DNA from: Phycisphaerales bacterium
Lineage (GTDB): Bacteria > Planctomycetota > Phycisphaerae > Phycisphaerales > UBA1924
Assembly: GCA_029260495.1 (NCBI GenBank)
Contig: JAJDDD010000010.1
Span: forward strand, 185,149 to 249,148
Direction of reading: 5' to 3'
DNA length: 64,000 bases
Below are positions 7,505 to 16,855 of this stretch, piece by piece; the stretch's first letter is position 1, and each line of letters opens with the position of its first letter. The position numbers and the translations under genes are program-made. The notes under the pieces are model-generated. The model had not been told where the DNA came from. It saw only the letters and a program-made list of their open reading frames with translations, and ran no database searches.

Positions 7505-10347
7505 GGCATTCCGTCAGCAAGGCGACTTCCGCTGTGAGATGCTTGATATCAATCGCGATCCTCTGCCTCTTCACTCTTGCCGGCGCGTCGACGAGCGCCC
7601 ACCCGCGCATGCACGCGGAGACTGCGATTGCTGCTGCACTGTTTACCCAGAATGAGGCTTCCACTGAGGACGCCGACCGCATCAAACTTCTGACCGCCCG
7701 CCGAATTGCACGTTGGGCGATCATGGCGATCCGCGAGATTCCCAATCCTGCGCCTGAGGATTACGAAATCACAGCGGTGCTGTTGAGTGAGGCTTCAAAG
7801 CTTGTTCCTGGGGACACAGAAATCCTTCGCAAGCTCATCGAAGCCCGATACGCAGCCGGCGATTCGGAAGGCGTGCTTGAAGCGACGCGCCAACTTATCC
7901 GCTATGACCCTGACGACACCGTCGCGACGCTGCGCATCATCACGAGTCGAGTCAACGAACTTCAGACCGCGGAAGAACGCCTTGCGATCTATGAGCGCAT
8001 CCTCGGATCCGCCGACAACGCAATAGATAGCACCATTCGCAGCCGGATCGCTCTTGACGCAGCGCTTCTCGTTCGTGAACTCGGTGATGAAGATCGCTTC
8101 ATCGAACTCGTTATCCGCGCTGTTGAGCTGGACGCGACGAACAAGAGCGCTGCGCTGCTTGCTTCGACGTTCTATCTGGAGCGCGAACTCGACCCAGTTG
8201 GCAGAATCGAACTTCTCGCCAATGTTCTCCTGGCTGACCCGCTGGACCCCTCAAGCCATCTATCGCTTGCGCGCGAACTCAAGGAGCACGGAGCTTTCGT
8301 CGGCGCCCAACGCTTTTATGTTGGCTATATCAACATCTACCTGGCAGGAAACGCTGAACCTGATCGCACGGTGATCGCGGAGTTGTTCACAGTCCAGTGG
8401 GCGAATGAAGGCGCCAAGGCGGTTCTCGATGAGTACCTGCAGGACGAAAAACGAACACTCTTCCTGATTGAACAGCAGCGAAAAGCCGTGCTGGACGCGG
8501 GGCAGGATCCTCGTCTGGTGGAGCCATATTTACCCAACCCGGCGATTGAAGAAGTCCGCGTGATGACCGCGAGCGCTCTTGATCGCGAAGAGGAGATGGC
8601 GTCTGCGCTGGAGCGTGTTGCGGCACAGGCGAAGGCGTTTTTTGATCGCCTCGACACAATCCAGGACACGGTCAAGGCAGATGAAAAGCTCGAAGAGGCT
8701 CAACTCGAACACCAACTCCGCGCGATCAGCGAACGCCGGCGCGAGTTTCAGATGCGTCTGCTGTGGCTGCGTCTGCTTTCAGGGCTCGAGCGACAAGAAG
8801 CTCGCACGCTTTATGATGATCTCGCTCAAGATGGCATGCGCGACGAAGCCCAGCGCCGCACGCTCGGGTGGCTTGCGCTCAACGGCGGGGACTTCGATCG
8901 CGCGATCGACCTATTCGAGCAACTTGCGGATGAAGACCCGCTCGCGCGGGTGGGTCTTGGAAAAGCCTTTGAAACACTGGGCGATCAACTGAACCTCGAT
9001 GCTGACCTCGAACCGCGCGCCACACTGACCGATCATCATCGCGCCGCGATCCGCCAGTACGCCATTGTTATGCGGGATTATCCCGGCGATCCGATGGCGC
9101 TGTGGGCCCGGGAGCGAATCCAGCGGCTGCTCAACCGCTCCGTGAGCCCCGCGTCACTCACCACGCAGATCGAGACGTACGCTGCGTCGATTCCAGACGT
9201 TGTTGACGAGATGACGACGGATCCGCGCAACTTCATGCATCTGGAGCTTGAGCACGTTACGCCGGTCGCCAACCCTTTCGAGAGCGCGATGCTCCGAATC
9301 CGTCTACGCAATGTCGGGCATATCCCGCTTGCGGTCGGCCCGCAGTCGCCATTGAACTCAATTCTTCTGCTTTCGCCGCGCGTCTCGGTTGATGGCGCCT
9401 TGGTCATCGACCAAACCAAACCGGAAATTGTTCATCTCGATCGACGCTTGAGGCTTCAGCCCGGTGAAACAATCGAGACGTTCGTGTGGGCTGGGCAGGG
9501 ACAGGTCGGCGATGTTCTTGATCAAGCTTCCACGCATCCGATCTCGGTGGTGTGGCGCTGTATTCAGGGGTTTCAGCTTGTCGCGCGGGGCGACGCTCAG
9601 TATCGCCCGGGCTCGCTTTGTTTGACGGCGACTTCGGATCTTCAGACGCGCCACCACATCGAGGAGCCTGACGCGGATATCGACGGGCTGATCGCTGCGC
9701 TGAATCAGGCGCGCGGAGCGCGATTTATAGAGATTCTTTACCTCGTGCGGTTCCGTGTCGGGCGCACCAATGAAGTGCTTCAATTTCACCAGGCTGCAAC
9801 CGAAGCTGCGAGCGCGATGGACGCGCGCGGGGCGGCGATCGCGACACAAATCAGCAAGCCCGCCGTTGAGAAGCTTCTTGATTACTGGGACGATTTCATT
9901 CCCAATCAGCCTGCCCCCGACCCGCCGCTCGACATCATCGGCGCCACTCAGGTGTGGGCATTGGAATGGGATCCTGCGGTTGCGCTGCTCTCGGAACATC
10001 GTGATCGCCTCATCAATGCGGTGGCCGATCGACTTGCTGCAGTTTCTGATTTTGAGCGCGTGCTCGCGATGCTCGCGATGCCCCCCGCGTGGCTGCACGA
10101 AGCGTACAAACCCATTGACGATGCGCTCAGGGAAGATGACGCCCGGCTTGTTCAGCTCATGGTGCTTCCGACGCGGATTACCACCGAAGATGATCCCTAC
10201 TACGACGAAGTGATCGCTCAGGGTGATGAAACCCTCACCCGACTTGCCAACCTTCTTATTGATCGGCATCGGCGCTTGGGCGCGATTTCCAAGCCGGCAC
10301 TCCGCCCAGCGAGCGCTCCAGCGGAATTAACTGACCCTGGCAAGTAA
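7501..10347 (+). CDS. Large secreted TPR-repeat protein of unknown function
   Basis: 948 residues with a signal peptide (hydrophobic core about 14-32, ending near STSAH). Residues about 80-560 consist of TPR-like helix pairs (for example LLSEASKLVPGDTEILRKLI, RQLIRYDPDD, ALVMRDYPGDPMALWARERI). A coiled stretch lies near residues 360-420. The segment around 590-710 looks like beta-sandwich (ARLRNVGHIPLAVGPQ, LRLQPGETIETFVW), and another helical region follows. It is probably a periplasmic or surface scaffold. It overlaps the preceding small membrane protein by four bases. It is convergent with purM, 30 bases away. Confidence 0.75.
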   Translation: MRHSVSKATSAVRCLISIAILCLFTLAGASTSAHPRMHAETAIAAALFTQNEASTEDADRIKLLTARRIARWAIMAIREIPNPAPEDYEITAVLLSEASKLVPGDTEILRKLIEARYAAGDSEGVLEATRQLIRYDPDDTVATLRIITSRVNELQTAEERLAIYERILGSADNAIDSTIRSRIALDAALLVRELGDEDRFIELVIRAVELDATNKSAALLASTFYLERELDPVGRIELLANVLLADPLDPSSHLSLARELKEHGAFVGAQRFYVGYINIYLAGNAEPDRTVIAELFTVQWANEGAKAVLDEYLQDEKRTLFLIEQQRKAVLDAGQDPRLVEPYLPNPAIEEVRVMTASALDREEEMASALERVAAQAKAFFDRLDTIQDTVKADEKLEEAQLEHQLRAISERRREFQMRLLWLRLLSGLERQEARTLYDDLAQDGMRDEAQRRTLGWLALNGGDFDRAIDLFEQLADEDPLARVGLGKAFETLGDQLNLDADLEPRATLTDHHRAAIRQYAIVMRDYPGDPMALWARERIQRLLNRSVSPASLTTQIETYAASIPDVVDEMTTDPRNFMHLELEHVTPVANPFESAMLRIRLRNVGHIPLAVGPQSPLNSILLLSPRVSVDGALVIDQTKPEIVHLDRRLRLQPGETIETFVWAGQGQVGDVLDQASTHPISVVWRCIQGFQLVARGDAQYRPGSLCLTATSDLQTRHHIEEPDADIDGLIAALNQARGARFIEILYLVRFRVGRTNEVLQFHQAATEAASAMDARGAAIATQISKPAVEKLLDYWDDFIPNQPAPDPPLDIIGATQVWALEWDPAVALLSEHRDRLINAVADRLAAVSDFERVLAMLAMPPAWLHEAYKPIDDALREDDARLVQLMVLPTRITTEDDPYYDEVIAQGDETLTRLANLLIDRHRRLGAISKPALRPASAPAELTDPGK

Positions 10348-10377
10348 TCTCACGGCGGCGCTCGCCTGTCTGGCTGC

Positions 10378-11490
10378 CTAGCGGAAACAGACCTCGCCGC
10401 GTCCTGGGACGATCTCCCCGAGCGTGCAGACGCGCTCGCCGCGCCGGCTGAGCTTGCGGGCGATTGAGTCGGCAAAAGTGGGCCGGACGATCAGACAGTA
10501 CCCGATGCCCATGTTGAAAACTCGCTCCATTTCTGCGTTGTCGACGGCGCCGGCTTCCTGGAGGAAGTGAAAAATCGGCGGCGCCTGCCACGCGCTTCTC
10601 TTCAACGTCGCGTCCACTTCGTTGTGAATCGCCCGCTTCAGATTCCCTGCCAATCCGCCGCCGGTGATGTGCGCCATTCCGGAAACGATCTTCTTCACCC
10701 GGTACTCGCGCAAGAGACGAACGACAGGGTCAGCGTAAATCCGGGTCGGCGTCAGCAACATCTCCCCAAGCGATCGCTCTGCATCAAGCTTCGGATAGAC
10801 GCGATCAAGTTCAAGCCCCGCCCGCTCAACGATGGCGCGCACCAGCGTGAACCCGTTGCTGTGGACGCCGTTTGACTCCAAACCCAGGACAATATCGCCC
10901 GCTTCAACGCGCGATGTGTCTGTCGCGCGCTTCAGTTCAACCACCCCGACGGCAAACCCCGCCAAATCCAAATCACCCGGCGCATACACTCCGGGCATCT
11001 CCGCGGTTTCTCCGCCCAACAGAGCGGCGCCCGCTTGCTTGCATCCTTCAGCGACGCTTTCAACAATGGCGCGCAGCGCATCCGGATCAACCTTGTTGAA
11101 CGCGATGTAATCCAGAAAAAAGAGCGGCTCGGCGCCCTGCACCACAAGATCGTTCACGCTCATCGCGACCAGGTCCAGCCCCAGCCCGCCGGCTCGGCCC
11201 GCTTCAAGCGCCAGCTTCACCTTGGTCCCGACGCCATCGCAGCACGCGACCAGGACCGGATCCTTGTAGTTGCGCTGAAAGAGTTTCTCGTTGTAATCCA
11301 GCCGAAAGAGCCCGGCGAAGCCCCCCGGGTTTTCGATCACCCGGGCGCCAAATGTCCGGCGCATTAGGGATTGAAGCCCCGACGTGAAGCGATCTCCCTC
11401 TTGAATCGAAACGCCGGCGGAGGCATAGGACAACCCGCCCCGCCCGTCCGGGGAGCTTTTTTGCTCTGCGATCTGCCCGTCACCAGCCAT
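10378..11490 (-). CDS. purM: Phosphoribosylformylglycinamidine cyclo-ligase (AIR synthetase)
   Basis: Catalyses ATP-dependent ring closure of FGAM to AIR in purine synthesis. Motifs include SYASAGVSIQEGD at the N-terminus, the DGVGTKVKLA loop, VNDLVVQGAEPLFFLDY, GGETAEMPG, and SNGVHSNGFTLVR, in the order expected for PurM. From ATG 11490 the protein is 370 residues, close to the usual 340-350. A much longer open frame upstream overlaps the divergent dehydratase gene and is not coding. The two genes share a 45-base divergent promoter region. Confidence 0.95.
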   Translation of the reverse strand: MAGDGQIAEQKSSPDGRGGLSYASAGVSIQEGDRFTSGLQSLMRRTFGARVIENPGGFAGLFRLDYNEKLFQRNYKDPVLVACCDGVGTKVKLALEAGRAGGLGLDLVAMSVNDLVVQGAEPLFFLDYIAFNKVDPDALRAIVESVAEGCKQAGAALLGGETAEMPGVYAPGDLDLAGFAVGVVELKRATDTSRVEAGDIVLGLESNGVHSNGFTLVRAIVERAGLELDRVYPKLDAERSLGEMLLTPTRIYADPVVRLLREYRVKKIVSGMAHITGGGLAGNLKRAIHNEVDATLKRSAWQAPPIFHFLQEAGAVDNAEMERVFNMGIGYCLIVRPTFADSIARKLSRRGERVCTLGEIVPGRGEVCFR

Positions 11491-11535
11491 GCCCTCAAGG
11501 ATAACGCCCGCTTCGGTGGGTATGCTCTCTCTACC

Positions 11536-11973
11536 ATGCAGCTTGGAATGATTGACAATGTGATCGAGATTTCTGACCACTCCATCGTCGCTGAGAAAAC
11601 CCTCACCGGAGCCGAGGAATATCTCAAGGATCATTTTCCGACCTTCCCGGTCCTTCCCGGCGTCATGATGCTCGAAGCCATGACCGAGGCGGCGAGGCTC
11701 ATCCTCGTTCGGCGTGATCCGGGCGCTCACCGCCACGTCCTTGCTGCTGTCCGCGCTTTCAAGTTCGGCGGCATGGTCCGCCCGGGACAGACTCTTCGCG
11801 TCGAGCTGGATCTGCTGGGCTCTGAGGAAGATTCGTCCCACTCATTCAAGGCTGTCGGCTCTGTGATCGACACTGACGAGCGACGAATTGCTGTCTCGGG
11901 GCGAATCGTACTGCGACCAATCCGCCAGGCTGGCATCCAATCTGAAACGGCGTCGCCCGCCCGGCAGGCTTGA
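11536..11973 (+). CDS. FabZ-like 3-hydroxyacyl-ACP dehydratase (hotdog fold)
   Basis: 145 residues from ATG 11536 (ATG 11548 is possible). The motif DHFPTFPVLPGVMMLEAMTEA carries the catalytic His and Glu of FabZ in the usual spacing (written in two parts: DHFPTFPVLPG and VMMLEAMTEA). The enzyme would remove water from 3-hydroxyacyl chains carried on ACP. It is the first of three genes in the order dehydratase, ACP, dehydratase, all plus strand, suggesting a dedicated acyl-chain pathway rather than housekeeping fatty-acid synthesis. Confidence 0.85.
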   Translation: MQLGMIDNVIEISDHSIVAEKTLTGAEEYLKDHFPTFPVLPGVMMLEAMTEAARLILVRRDPGAHRHVLAAVRAFKFGGMVRPGQTLRVELDLLGSEEDSSHSFKAVGSVIDTDERRIAVSGRIVLRPIRQAGIQSETASPARQA

Positions 11974-12092
11974 GAACCCTCCCATAGGTGGCATGACGGC
12001 GCCCTGCACGCAATACTGTGGGGCTGAGCACAGCGAGCTCTATCACGGTGACGCTGAGTTTGTGAATCACGCCCAGACCGAGGAAGCAACAG

Positions 12093-12488
12093 ATGAAACG
12101 CGAAGAAGTTTTCGAGAAGATCCTGGAAGTGTTGGTGGATGCGCTCGGCGTCGATGATGATGAGGTCACGCCTGACGCCAGCCTCACCGCTGACCTTGGC
12201 GCGGAGTCCATCGACTTCCTTGACATCGTCTTCAAGCTCGAACAAGCCTTCGGATTCAAAATCGAGCAAGGCGAGCTCTTCCCTGAAAATGTCACCCAGG
12301 ATCCCGACTTTGTTCAGGACGGCCGGGTCACGCCGCACGGGCTCAAAACCCTTCGCGCCCGCCTGCCTCACGTTGATTTCTCCAAGTTCGAGCAAGATCC
12401 CGAGATCACCAAGGTCGCTGAGGTCTTCACTGTCGATTCACTCGTCAACTTCGTCGAGGAAAAGCTCGGGGCCCAATCCGCTGCCTGA
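12093..12488 (+). CDS. Acyl carrier protein, long variant
   Basis: 131 residues, versus about 78 for standard AcpP. The helix II attachment site reads LGAESIDFLDI with the phosphopantetheine serine at S39 (E-S-I instead of the usual D-S-L). The remaining helices follow with a long acidic C-terminal extension from about residue 70 to 131 (RARLPHVDFSKF and EVFTVDSLVNFVEEKLG). GAGGAAG precedes the start. The flanking FabZ-like genes indicate that it serves them. Confidence 0.88.
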   Translation: MKREEVFEKILEVLVDALGVDDDEVTPDASLTADLGAESIDFLDIVFKLEQAFGFKIEQGELFPENVTQDPDFVQDGRVTPHGLKTLRARLPHVDFSKFEQDPEITKVAEVFTVDSLVNFVEEKLGAQSAA

Positions 12489-12529
12489 GTTCATCGGGCT
12501 GAACATCAACTTTTGGCAAGGACGGATTC

Positions 12530-13048
12530 GTGCGCTGGATTTGGATTGATCGCATCTTGGAGCTTCAGCCACGCGAACGGCTTGTCGCGATCAAGCACGT
12601 CAGCCTCGTCGAAGAGCACCTTGACGAGCACTTCCCCGGTGACGACGCGCTCGGCCTTGATCCCTGCCCCATCATGCCGGCGCCGCTCATCATCGAGGGG
12701 ATGGCGCAGACCGCGGGCATCCTCGTCGGGCACGCTTCACAGTTTCGAGAGAAAGTCATTCTCGCCAAGATCAGCCGGGCTGAGTTTTCGCGAGAAGCTG
12801 TCCCCGGCGACACCCTGCGCTACACCGCGACGATCCGCCGCCTTGATGAAGCGGGCGCTGTCACCGCCGGCGAAGTCGAGATCATCGCGCCGGACACCCT
12901 TTCGCCGACAACGATCGGCCGGATCGATCTGATGTTCAGCCATATCGACAAGAACCTCGCCGGCGTCGAGTTCCCTGAGCACAACTTTGTGTTCAGCGAA
13001 TCATTCCGAACGCTGCTGCGTTCCAGCGGCTTCGATCCGGGGTTTTAA
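12530..13048 (+). CDS. Second FabZ/FabA-like hydroxyacyl-ACP dehydratase
   Basis: 172 residues beginning at GTG 12530 with AAGGA upstream. MRWIWIDRILELQPRERLVA is a typical FabZ beginning. DEHFPGDDALGLDP then CPIMPAPLIIEGMAQTAGIL carries the HFPG histidine and the E of the 'xEgmaQ' helix. The insertion between HFPG and P(A)P is longer than in E. coli FabZ, a subfamily feature. It may act with the upstream dehydratase as a heteromer or on different chain lengths; that is inference. Confidence 0.85.
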   Translation: MRWIWIDRILELQPRERLVAIKHVSLVEEHLDEHFPGDDALGLDPCPIMPAPLIIEGMAQTAGILVGHASQFREKVILAKISRAEFSREAVPGDTLRYTATIRRLDEAGAVTAGEVEIIAPDTLSPTTIGRIDLMFSHIDKNLAGVEFPEHNFVFSESFRTLLRSSGFDPGF

Positions 13049-13071
13049 ATTGAGATCGCAGGTTTTGCTTG

Positions 13072-13091
13072 CCTCTCAAGCGTTTGAGAGG
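13072..13091 (+). terminator. Hairpin after the dehydratase-ACP cluster, possible terminator
   Basis: CCTCTCAA at 13072-13079 pairs perfectly with TTGAGAGG at 13084-13091 around a four-base loop, 24 bases after the last gene of the cluster. There is no T-run after it, so intrinsic termination is uncertain. Confidence 0.35.
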
Positions 13092-13217
13092 ATGCCGCGC
13101 ACGGTCGCGATTCGCAGCTATTCATCGAAGACTGTTTGTGAAAATGAGGCCTTTTTGCTTACCGTGTTGGTGTCCGAGGGATGTAGAATGGATATGTGGC
13201 TGTGAAGGAGCTTCACC

Positions 13218-14567
13218 ATGAAAATGCGGCGTAGCTGGATTTGGATGGGCGCTTTGGCGGCTGTGTGCGTGGGTGCGTTTGCTCATGCCGATCTTAATCA
13301 GCAGTTGTTCAAGCTGCTTCCGGATGACGGGTCCATGTTTCAGCAATTTGGCTCCTCAGTCGCCACAAGTGGAGGAACCGCGGTTATTGGTAATGGAGGA
13401 GTAACTGGCGGTGGCCGCCCTCCATATGTTTTCAATGTGACAACGGGGCAACAGTTGCTCAGGCTAATTCCAAATGGTGGCGGCGCCCCTAGGTTTGGAA
13501 AATCGGTTTCCCTGAGTGGAACGATCGCTGTTGTAGGCGCTCATCTTGATAACGATAACGGTGACGACTCCGGATCTGCATATGTTTTCGATGTGACCAC
13601 TGGTCAGCAACTTTTCAAGCTCCTCGCTAATGATGGTGACGCGGGTGACCATTTCGGTATTTCTGTTGCGGTCAGTGGGACGATCGCAGTGATTGGCGCC
13701 AGATCTGATGATGACAATGGCGATTTATCTGGTTCGGCCTATGTCTTCGATGTGACAACCGGCCAACAACTCTTCAAACTCCTGCCAGACGATGGTGATG
13801 CGGACGACCTCTTTGGCGCTTCCGTCGCGGTCAGTGGGACATTCGCTATCATCGGTGCTGCAGAAGACGAAGATAATGGTGGAGCATCCGGCTCCGCGTA
13901 TGTCTTTGATGTGACAACCGGTCAGCAGCTTTTCAAGCTTCTTGCTAATGACAGCTCAGCATCGGGTGATCGTTTTGGCACTTCCGTAGCCATTGATGGA
14001 ACAGTCGCCGTTATCGGCGCACTAGATGATGAAGAAGCTGGATCCGGATCCGGATCGGCCTATGTGTTCGATGTGACGACAGGTCTGCAACTCTTTGAGT
14101 TGCTGGCAATTGACCTTGCTCATTCTGACGTGTTCGGTTTCTCGGTCGCAGTCAGTGGAAATTCAGCCGTCATAAGCGCTATCGGAGACGACGATAACGG
14201 CATCGGCTCCGGCTCAGCCTATATCTTTGATGTGACAACTGGACGCCAACTCTTCAAACTCCTAGCTGACGACGGAGCAGAGGCCGATCTATTCGGCCAT
14301 TCCGTCGCGGTAAGCGACACAACCGCGCTTGTCGGCTCGCTCTGGGATGACGATAACGGTGAACAATCCGGCTCGGCCTACGTCTTTGATATCTCGCGGC
14401 TCACCACAACCGATCTCAACAACGACGGCTGCGTTGGCGCTGCGGACATGGCCCAGTTGCTCGGCGCATGGGGCGCTGGCGGCGCTACCGACTTTGATTG
14501 CGACGGCCTCACCGGCGCCGCCGACCTCGCGCTCCTCCTCGGAACATGGGGCGCGGGCTGTCCATAA
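13218..14567 (+). CDS. Secreted FG-GAP-like repeat protein with dockerin-like C-terminus
   Basis: 449 residues: signal peptide (1-25, ending AFAHA), then seven to eight tandem repeats of about 50 residues of the form FG.SVAVSGT.AVIGA..DDDNG..SGSAYVFDVTTGQQLFKLL, which should fold as a beta-propeller. The tail is DLNNDGCVGAADMAQLLGAWG and DFDCDGLTGAADLALLLGTWG (residues about 400-447), two calcium-binding dockerin/EF-hand-like loops common at the ends of planctomycete exported proteins. It probably acts outside the cell; the tail may act as an anchor or sorting signal. AAGGAG precedes the start. Codon use is less G/C-rich at third positions than in neighbours, consistent with repeat expansion. 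Confidence 0.85.
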   Translation: MKMRRSWIWMGALAAVCVGAFAHADLNQQLFKLLPDDGSMFQQFGSSVATSGGTAVIGNGGVTGGGRPPYVFNVTTGQQLLRLIPNGGGAPRFGKSVSLSGTIAVVGAHLDNDNGDDSGSAYVFDVTTGQQLFKLLANDGDAGDHFGISVAVSGTIAVIGARSDDDNGDLSGSAYVFDVTTGQQLFKLLPDDGDADDLFGASVAVSGTFAIIGAAEDEDNGGASGSAYVFDVTTGQQLFKLLANDSSASGDRFGTSVAIDGTVAVIGALDDEEAGSGSGSAYVFDVTTGLQLFELLAIDLAHSDVFGFSVAVSGNSAVISAIGDDDNGIGSGSAYIFDVTTGRQLFKLLADDGAEADLFGHSVAVSDTTALVGSLWDDDNGEQSGSAYVFDISRLTTTDLNNDGCVGAADMAQLLGAWGAGGATDFDCDGLTGAADLALLLGTWGAGCP

Positions 14568-14600
14568 TCGCTCGCGCTGCGCCACGCGCCTCACTTACGA

Positions 14601-15884
14601 CTACCGCGTCATTCGTTTCAGCCAGCGGCGTTCCAGCGCCTGGGGATCGCCAAAGTGCGCGCGGAAGCGCTCCAGCCGTTTCTTTGGGCTGGGTGATCCT
14701 TTGGGGTCTATCGCGATGCTCAGGAGATAGGCCGAAAGCGCCCGCCGTTCGTATCGGTAGAGATATGCGACCAATCCGTAGCTCTGTGCGTACATGATGT
14801 CAGCCGTCTCCGCGGAATCGTCGGGGGGCGCCGCCATGGAGACGAAAGCCTCCAGGTCAATCAGCGTTCCATCATCATAAAAATGCAGGAACTCACGCAT
14901 GCGCTCCGGCGTCTCCTTGTCCGGGCCGTAGCTCGCCTTGGGCCGATCTGTTTCGAAGGTGGTTGCGAGGCCCTCGGTGATCCAGAATGGATAGTGATGA
15001 GCCCGCGATTGCACGCCGCAGTTGAAAGCGAGCAGATGCGTCGCTTCATGGATCGTTTTCGCGTCGGCTGCGTAAGACGCCTCGCTGGCGAGCCTGCCGC
15101 GCTCCTGCTGGACCTGAGACTCCAATGACTCCGCCCGGGCAGCGAGAAACTGCGCTCGATCCTTGTCCTTCGATCGCTCTGCTTCTTTTGCCTGCGTCCG
15201 AATGTCGTGCGCATCGCGTTGGTACCTGTCAAGCTCCCCGAAGGCATGCGTAAATCCCGGGCTCGTCCGATCATCGTAAAAGACAACCCGATTGCTCAGC
15301 CCCGCGTAATACCCCGCGATCCAGGGCGCCTCGACCTTGTCATGCTCCCGCGCAAACGCCCGATACATGCTGTGATCTCTGAAGAAAATGCACAGCAGCT
15401 TCTCCTTCGGCGGATGGGCGGGATAGTCAAGCCGATCGGTCACACGAAAGAACTGCCGAAATGTCCGCTCAAGAAGATTCGCCTTCCCCAGCGTCCAGTC
15501 ACGATCAGTGTCCGCGAGAATCACAAAGTGGGCTGTCTCCATCCGTGAAAACTCAGACCCGAGCAGATTCGCTGTCTCGCTGATGGAGGCTTCATCGGTT
15601 GGCAGATCAAAGTCAGGCGTGCGATGCAGCTCGCGCAGCGCCCGCGAAGCCTGCTGGCGCGAGGGCGCGTGTGTCCACGCGACGCGCAGCAAGCCGTCCG
15701 CCGGCGCCAGTTCGCTTTGCGCCATCGCCTGGCGCCCGAGCGCCAAGGCTCGTTCCGGCGCCACCGAAATGGTTGATTGCGCCGCGCTCTGCTGAGCAGC
15801 CGAAGCGCCAACGAGCAGCGATGCCGCCGCCCAGCCGCCAACGACCGCCACCATGAACACAAGCGCGTCGGCACGCAGACGCAT
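14601..15884 (-). CDS. Secreted metalloprotease-like protein (DUF1570-type, HEATH motif)
   Basis: 427 residues from ATG 15884, which has GGAGGGAGAG upstream; longer frames are unlikely. A signal peptide (VFMVAVVGGWAAASLLVG) ends near ASAAQQ. The core holds IHEATHLLAFN, an HExxH zinc site, followed by FWITEGLATTFE, whose Glu would be the third ligand of a gluzincin. A coiled stretch (EAERSKDKDRAQFLAARAES) precedes it. This arrangement is known from DUF1570 proteins common in planctomycetes. Substrate unknown; likely acts in the periplasm or at the surface. Confidence 0.7.
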   Translation of the reverse strand: MRLRADALVFMVAVVGGWAAASLLVGASAAQQSAAQSTISVAPERALALGRQAMAQSELAPADGLLRVAWTHAPSRQQASRALRELHRTPDFDLPTDEASISETANLLGSEFSRMETAHFVILADTDRDWTLGKANLLERTFRQFFRVTDRLDYPAHPPKEKLLCIFFRDHSMYRAFAREHDKVEAPWIAGYYAGLSNRVVFYDDRTSPGFTHAFGELDRYQRDAHDIRTQAKEAERSKDKDRAQFLAARAESLESQVQQERGRLASEASYAADAKTIHEATHLLAFNCGVQSRAHHYPFWITEGLATTFETDRPKASYGPDKETPERMREFLHFYDDGTLIDLEAFVSMAAPPDDSAETADIMYAQSYGLVAYLYRYERRALSAYLLSIAIDPKGSPSPKKRLERFRAHFGDPQALERRWLKRMTR

Positions 15885-16225
15885 CGCTCTCTCTCCCTCC
15901 GGACGACTCCCAGCCTTTCCGATCGGGTCGTCGGCGCGCGAACTCAATCCTGTGGGGCATCTCTTCCCACAGGCGCGCACACCCACACCACCTGCGCCCG
16001 CCCGTGCTGACTGCGCCAATCGCGCCCCCGGCGCTGGCCAGGCGCTTCGCTCCGATCATGCCGCCCGCCTGGCGCCCCCACGTCCCATACCCCCGCTCGC
16101 CCCTAACACCCCCGGCTGGATATCGCCCCTTCTTCGCGCCCCAGCGCCCACTTCCGCCGTATGATGTCGTGGTCTGAGAATCCGTTCCCCACCGCACCCA
16201 AACACGCAGACGCTGGAGATCATCC

Positions 16226-16792
16226 GTGGGTATCGAAGCCGCCATCACCGCTGAAGGGTTCGCCACCACCCAGCTCACCAAGGTCATGAACTGGTCCCGG
16301 CGAAGCTCGCTGTGGCCCATGCCGTTCGCCACCGCCTGCTGCGGCATCGAACTGATGGCGACCGCCTCAAGCCGCTACGACCTCGCCCGGTTTGGCGCCG
16401 AGGTCATGCGCTTCAGTCCGCGCCAAAGCGACCTCCTCATCGTCGCTGGCAGAGTCGCGATCAAAATGATGCCCGTCCTCCAGCGCATCTACCAACAGAT
16501 GACTGAGCCGCGTTGGGTCATTTCGATGGGCGCCTGCGCCTCGACGGGTGGTGTCTTCGACACCTACGCCACGGTGCAGGGCGTCGATCAGTTCATCCCC
16601 GTCGATGTCTACGTTCCCGGCTGCCCGCCGCGACCGGAGCAGCTCATCGAAGGTGTGATGGCGATCCAGCGGCACATTGATGAAGAAGGGCTCCCGCCGG
16701 TCGGCGGAAAGCGCGTCCCGCTCAATATCAGCGTCGCGCCCACGCACGAAGTGGCGCCGCAGCCGATTGGTGTTTCACTCGGCGCCAGTTGA
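16226..16792 (+). CDS. nuoB: NADH-quinone oxidoreductase subunit B (complex I, N2 cluster)
   Basis: 188 residues from GTG 16226 with GGAG upstream. Residues C38 and C39 (ATACCGIE), C104 (GACASTGG) and C133 (VPGCPPRP) are the four ligands of the terminal 4Fe-4S cluster N2, which passes electrons to quinone. Length and motif spacing are standard. No other complex I gene lies nearby: the neighbours are an unrelated metalloprotease-like gene (divergent) and a coiled-coil secreted protein. This is therefore an isolated copy, either split from the main nuo cluster or a second version. Confidence 0.95.
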   Translation: MGIEAAITAEGFATTQLTKVMNWSRRSSLWPMPFATACCGIELMATASSRYDLARFGAEVMRFSPRQSDLLIVAGRVAIKMMPVLQRIYQQMTEPRWVISMGACASTGGVFDTYATVQGVDQFIPVDVYVPGCPPRPEQLIEGVMAIQRHIDEEGLPPVGGKRVPLNISVAPTHEVAPQPIGVSLGAS

Positions 16793-16855
16793 GGCCCTTC
16801 GAAAAAACTGATCCAGAATCAGCTGGCGCCTATCGTTCTCCCAAAGGAGCACACC

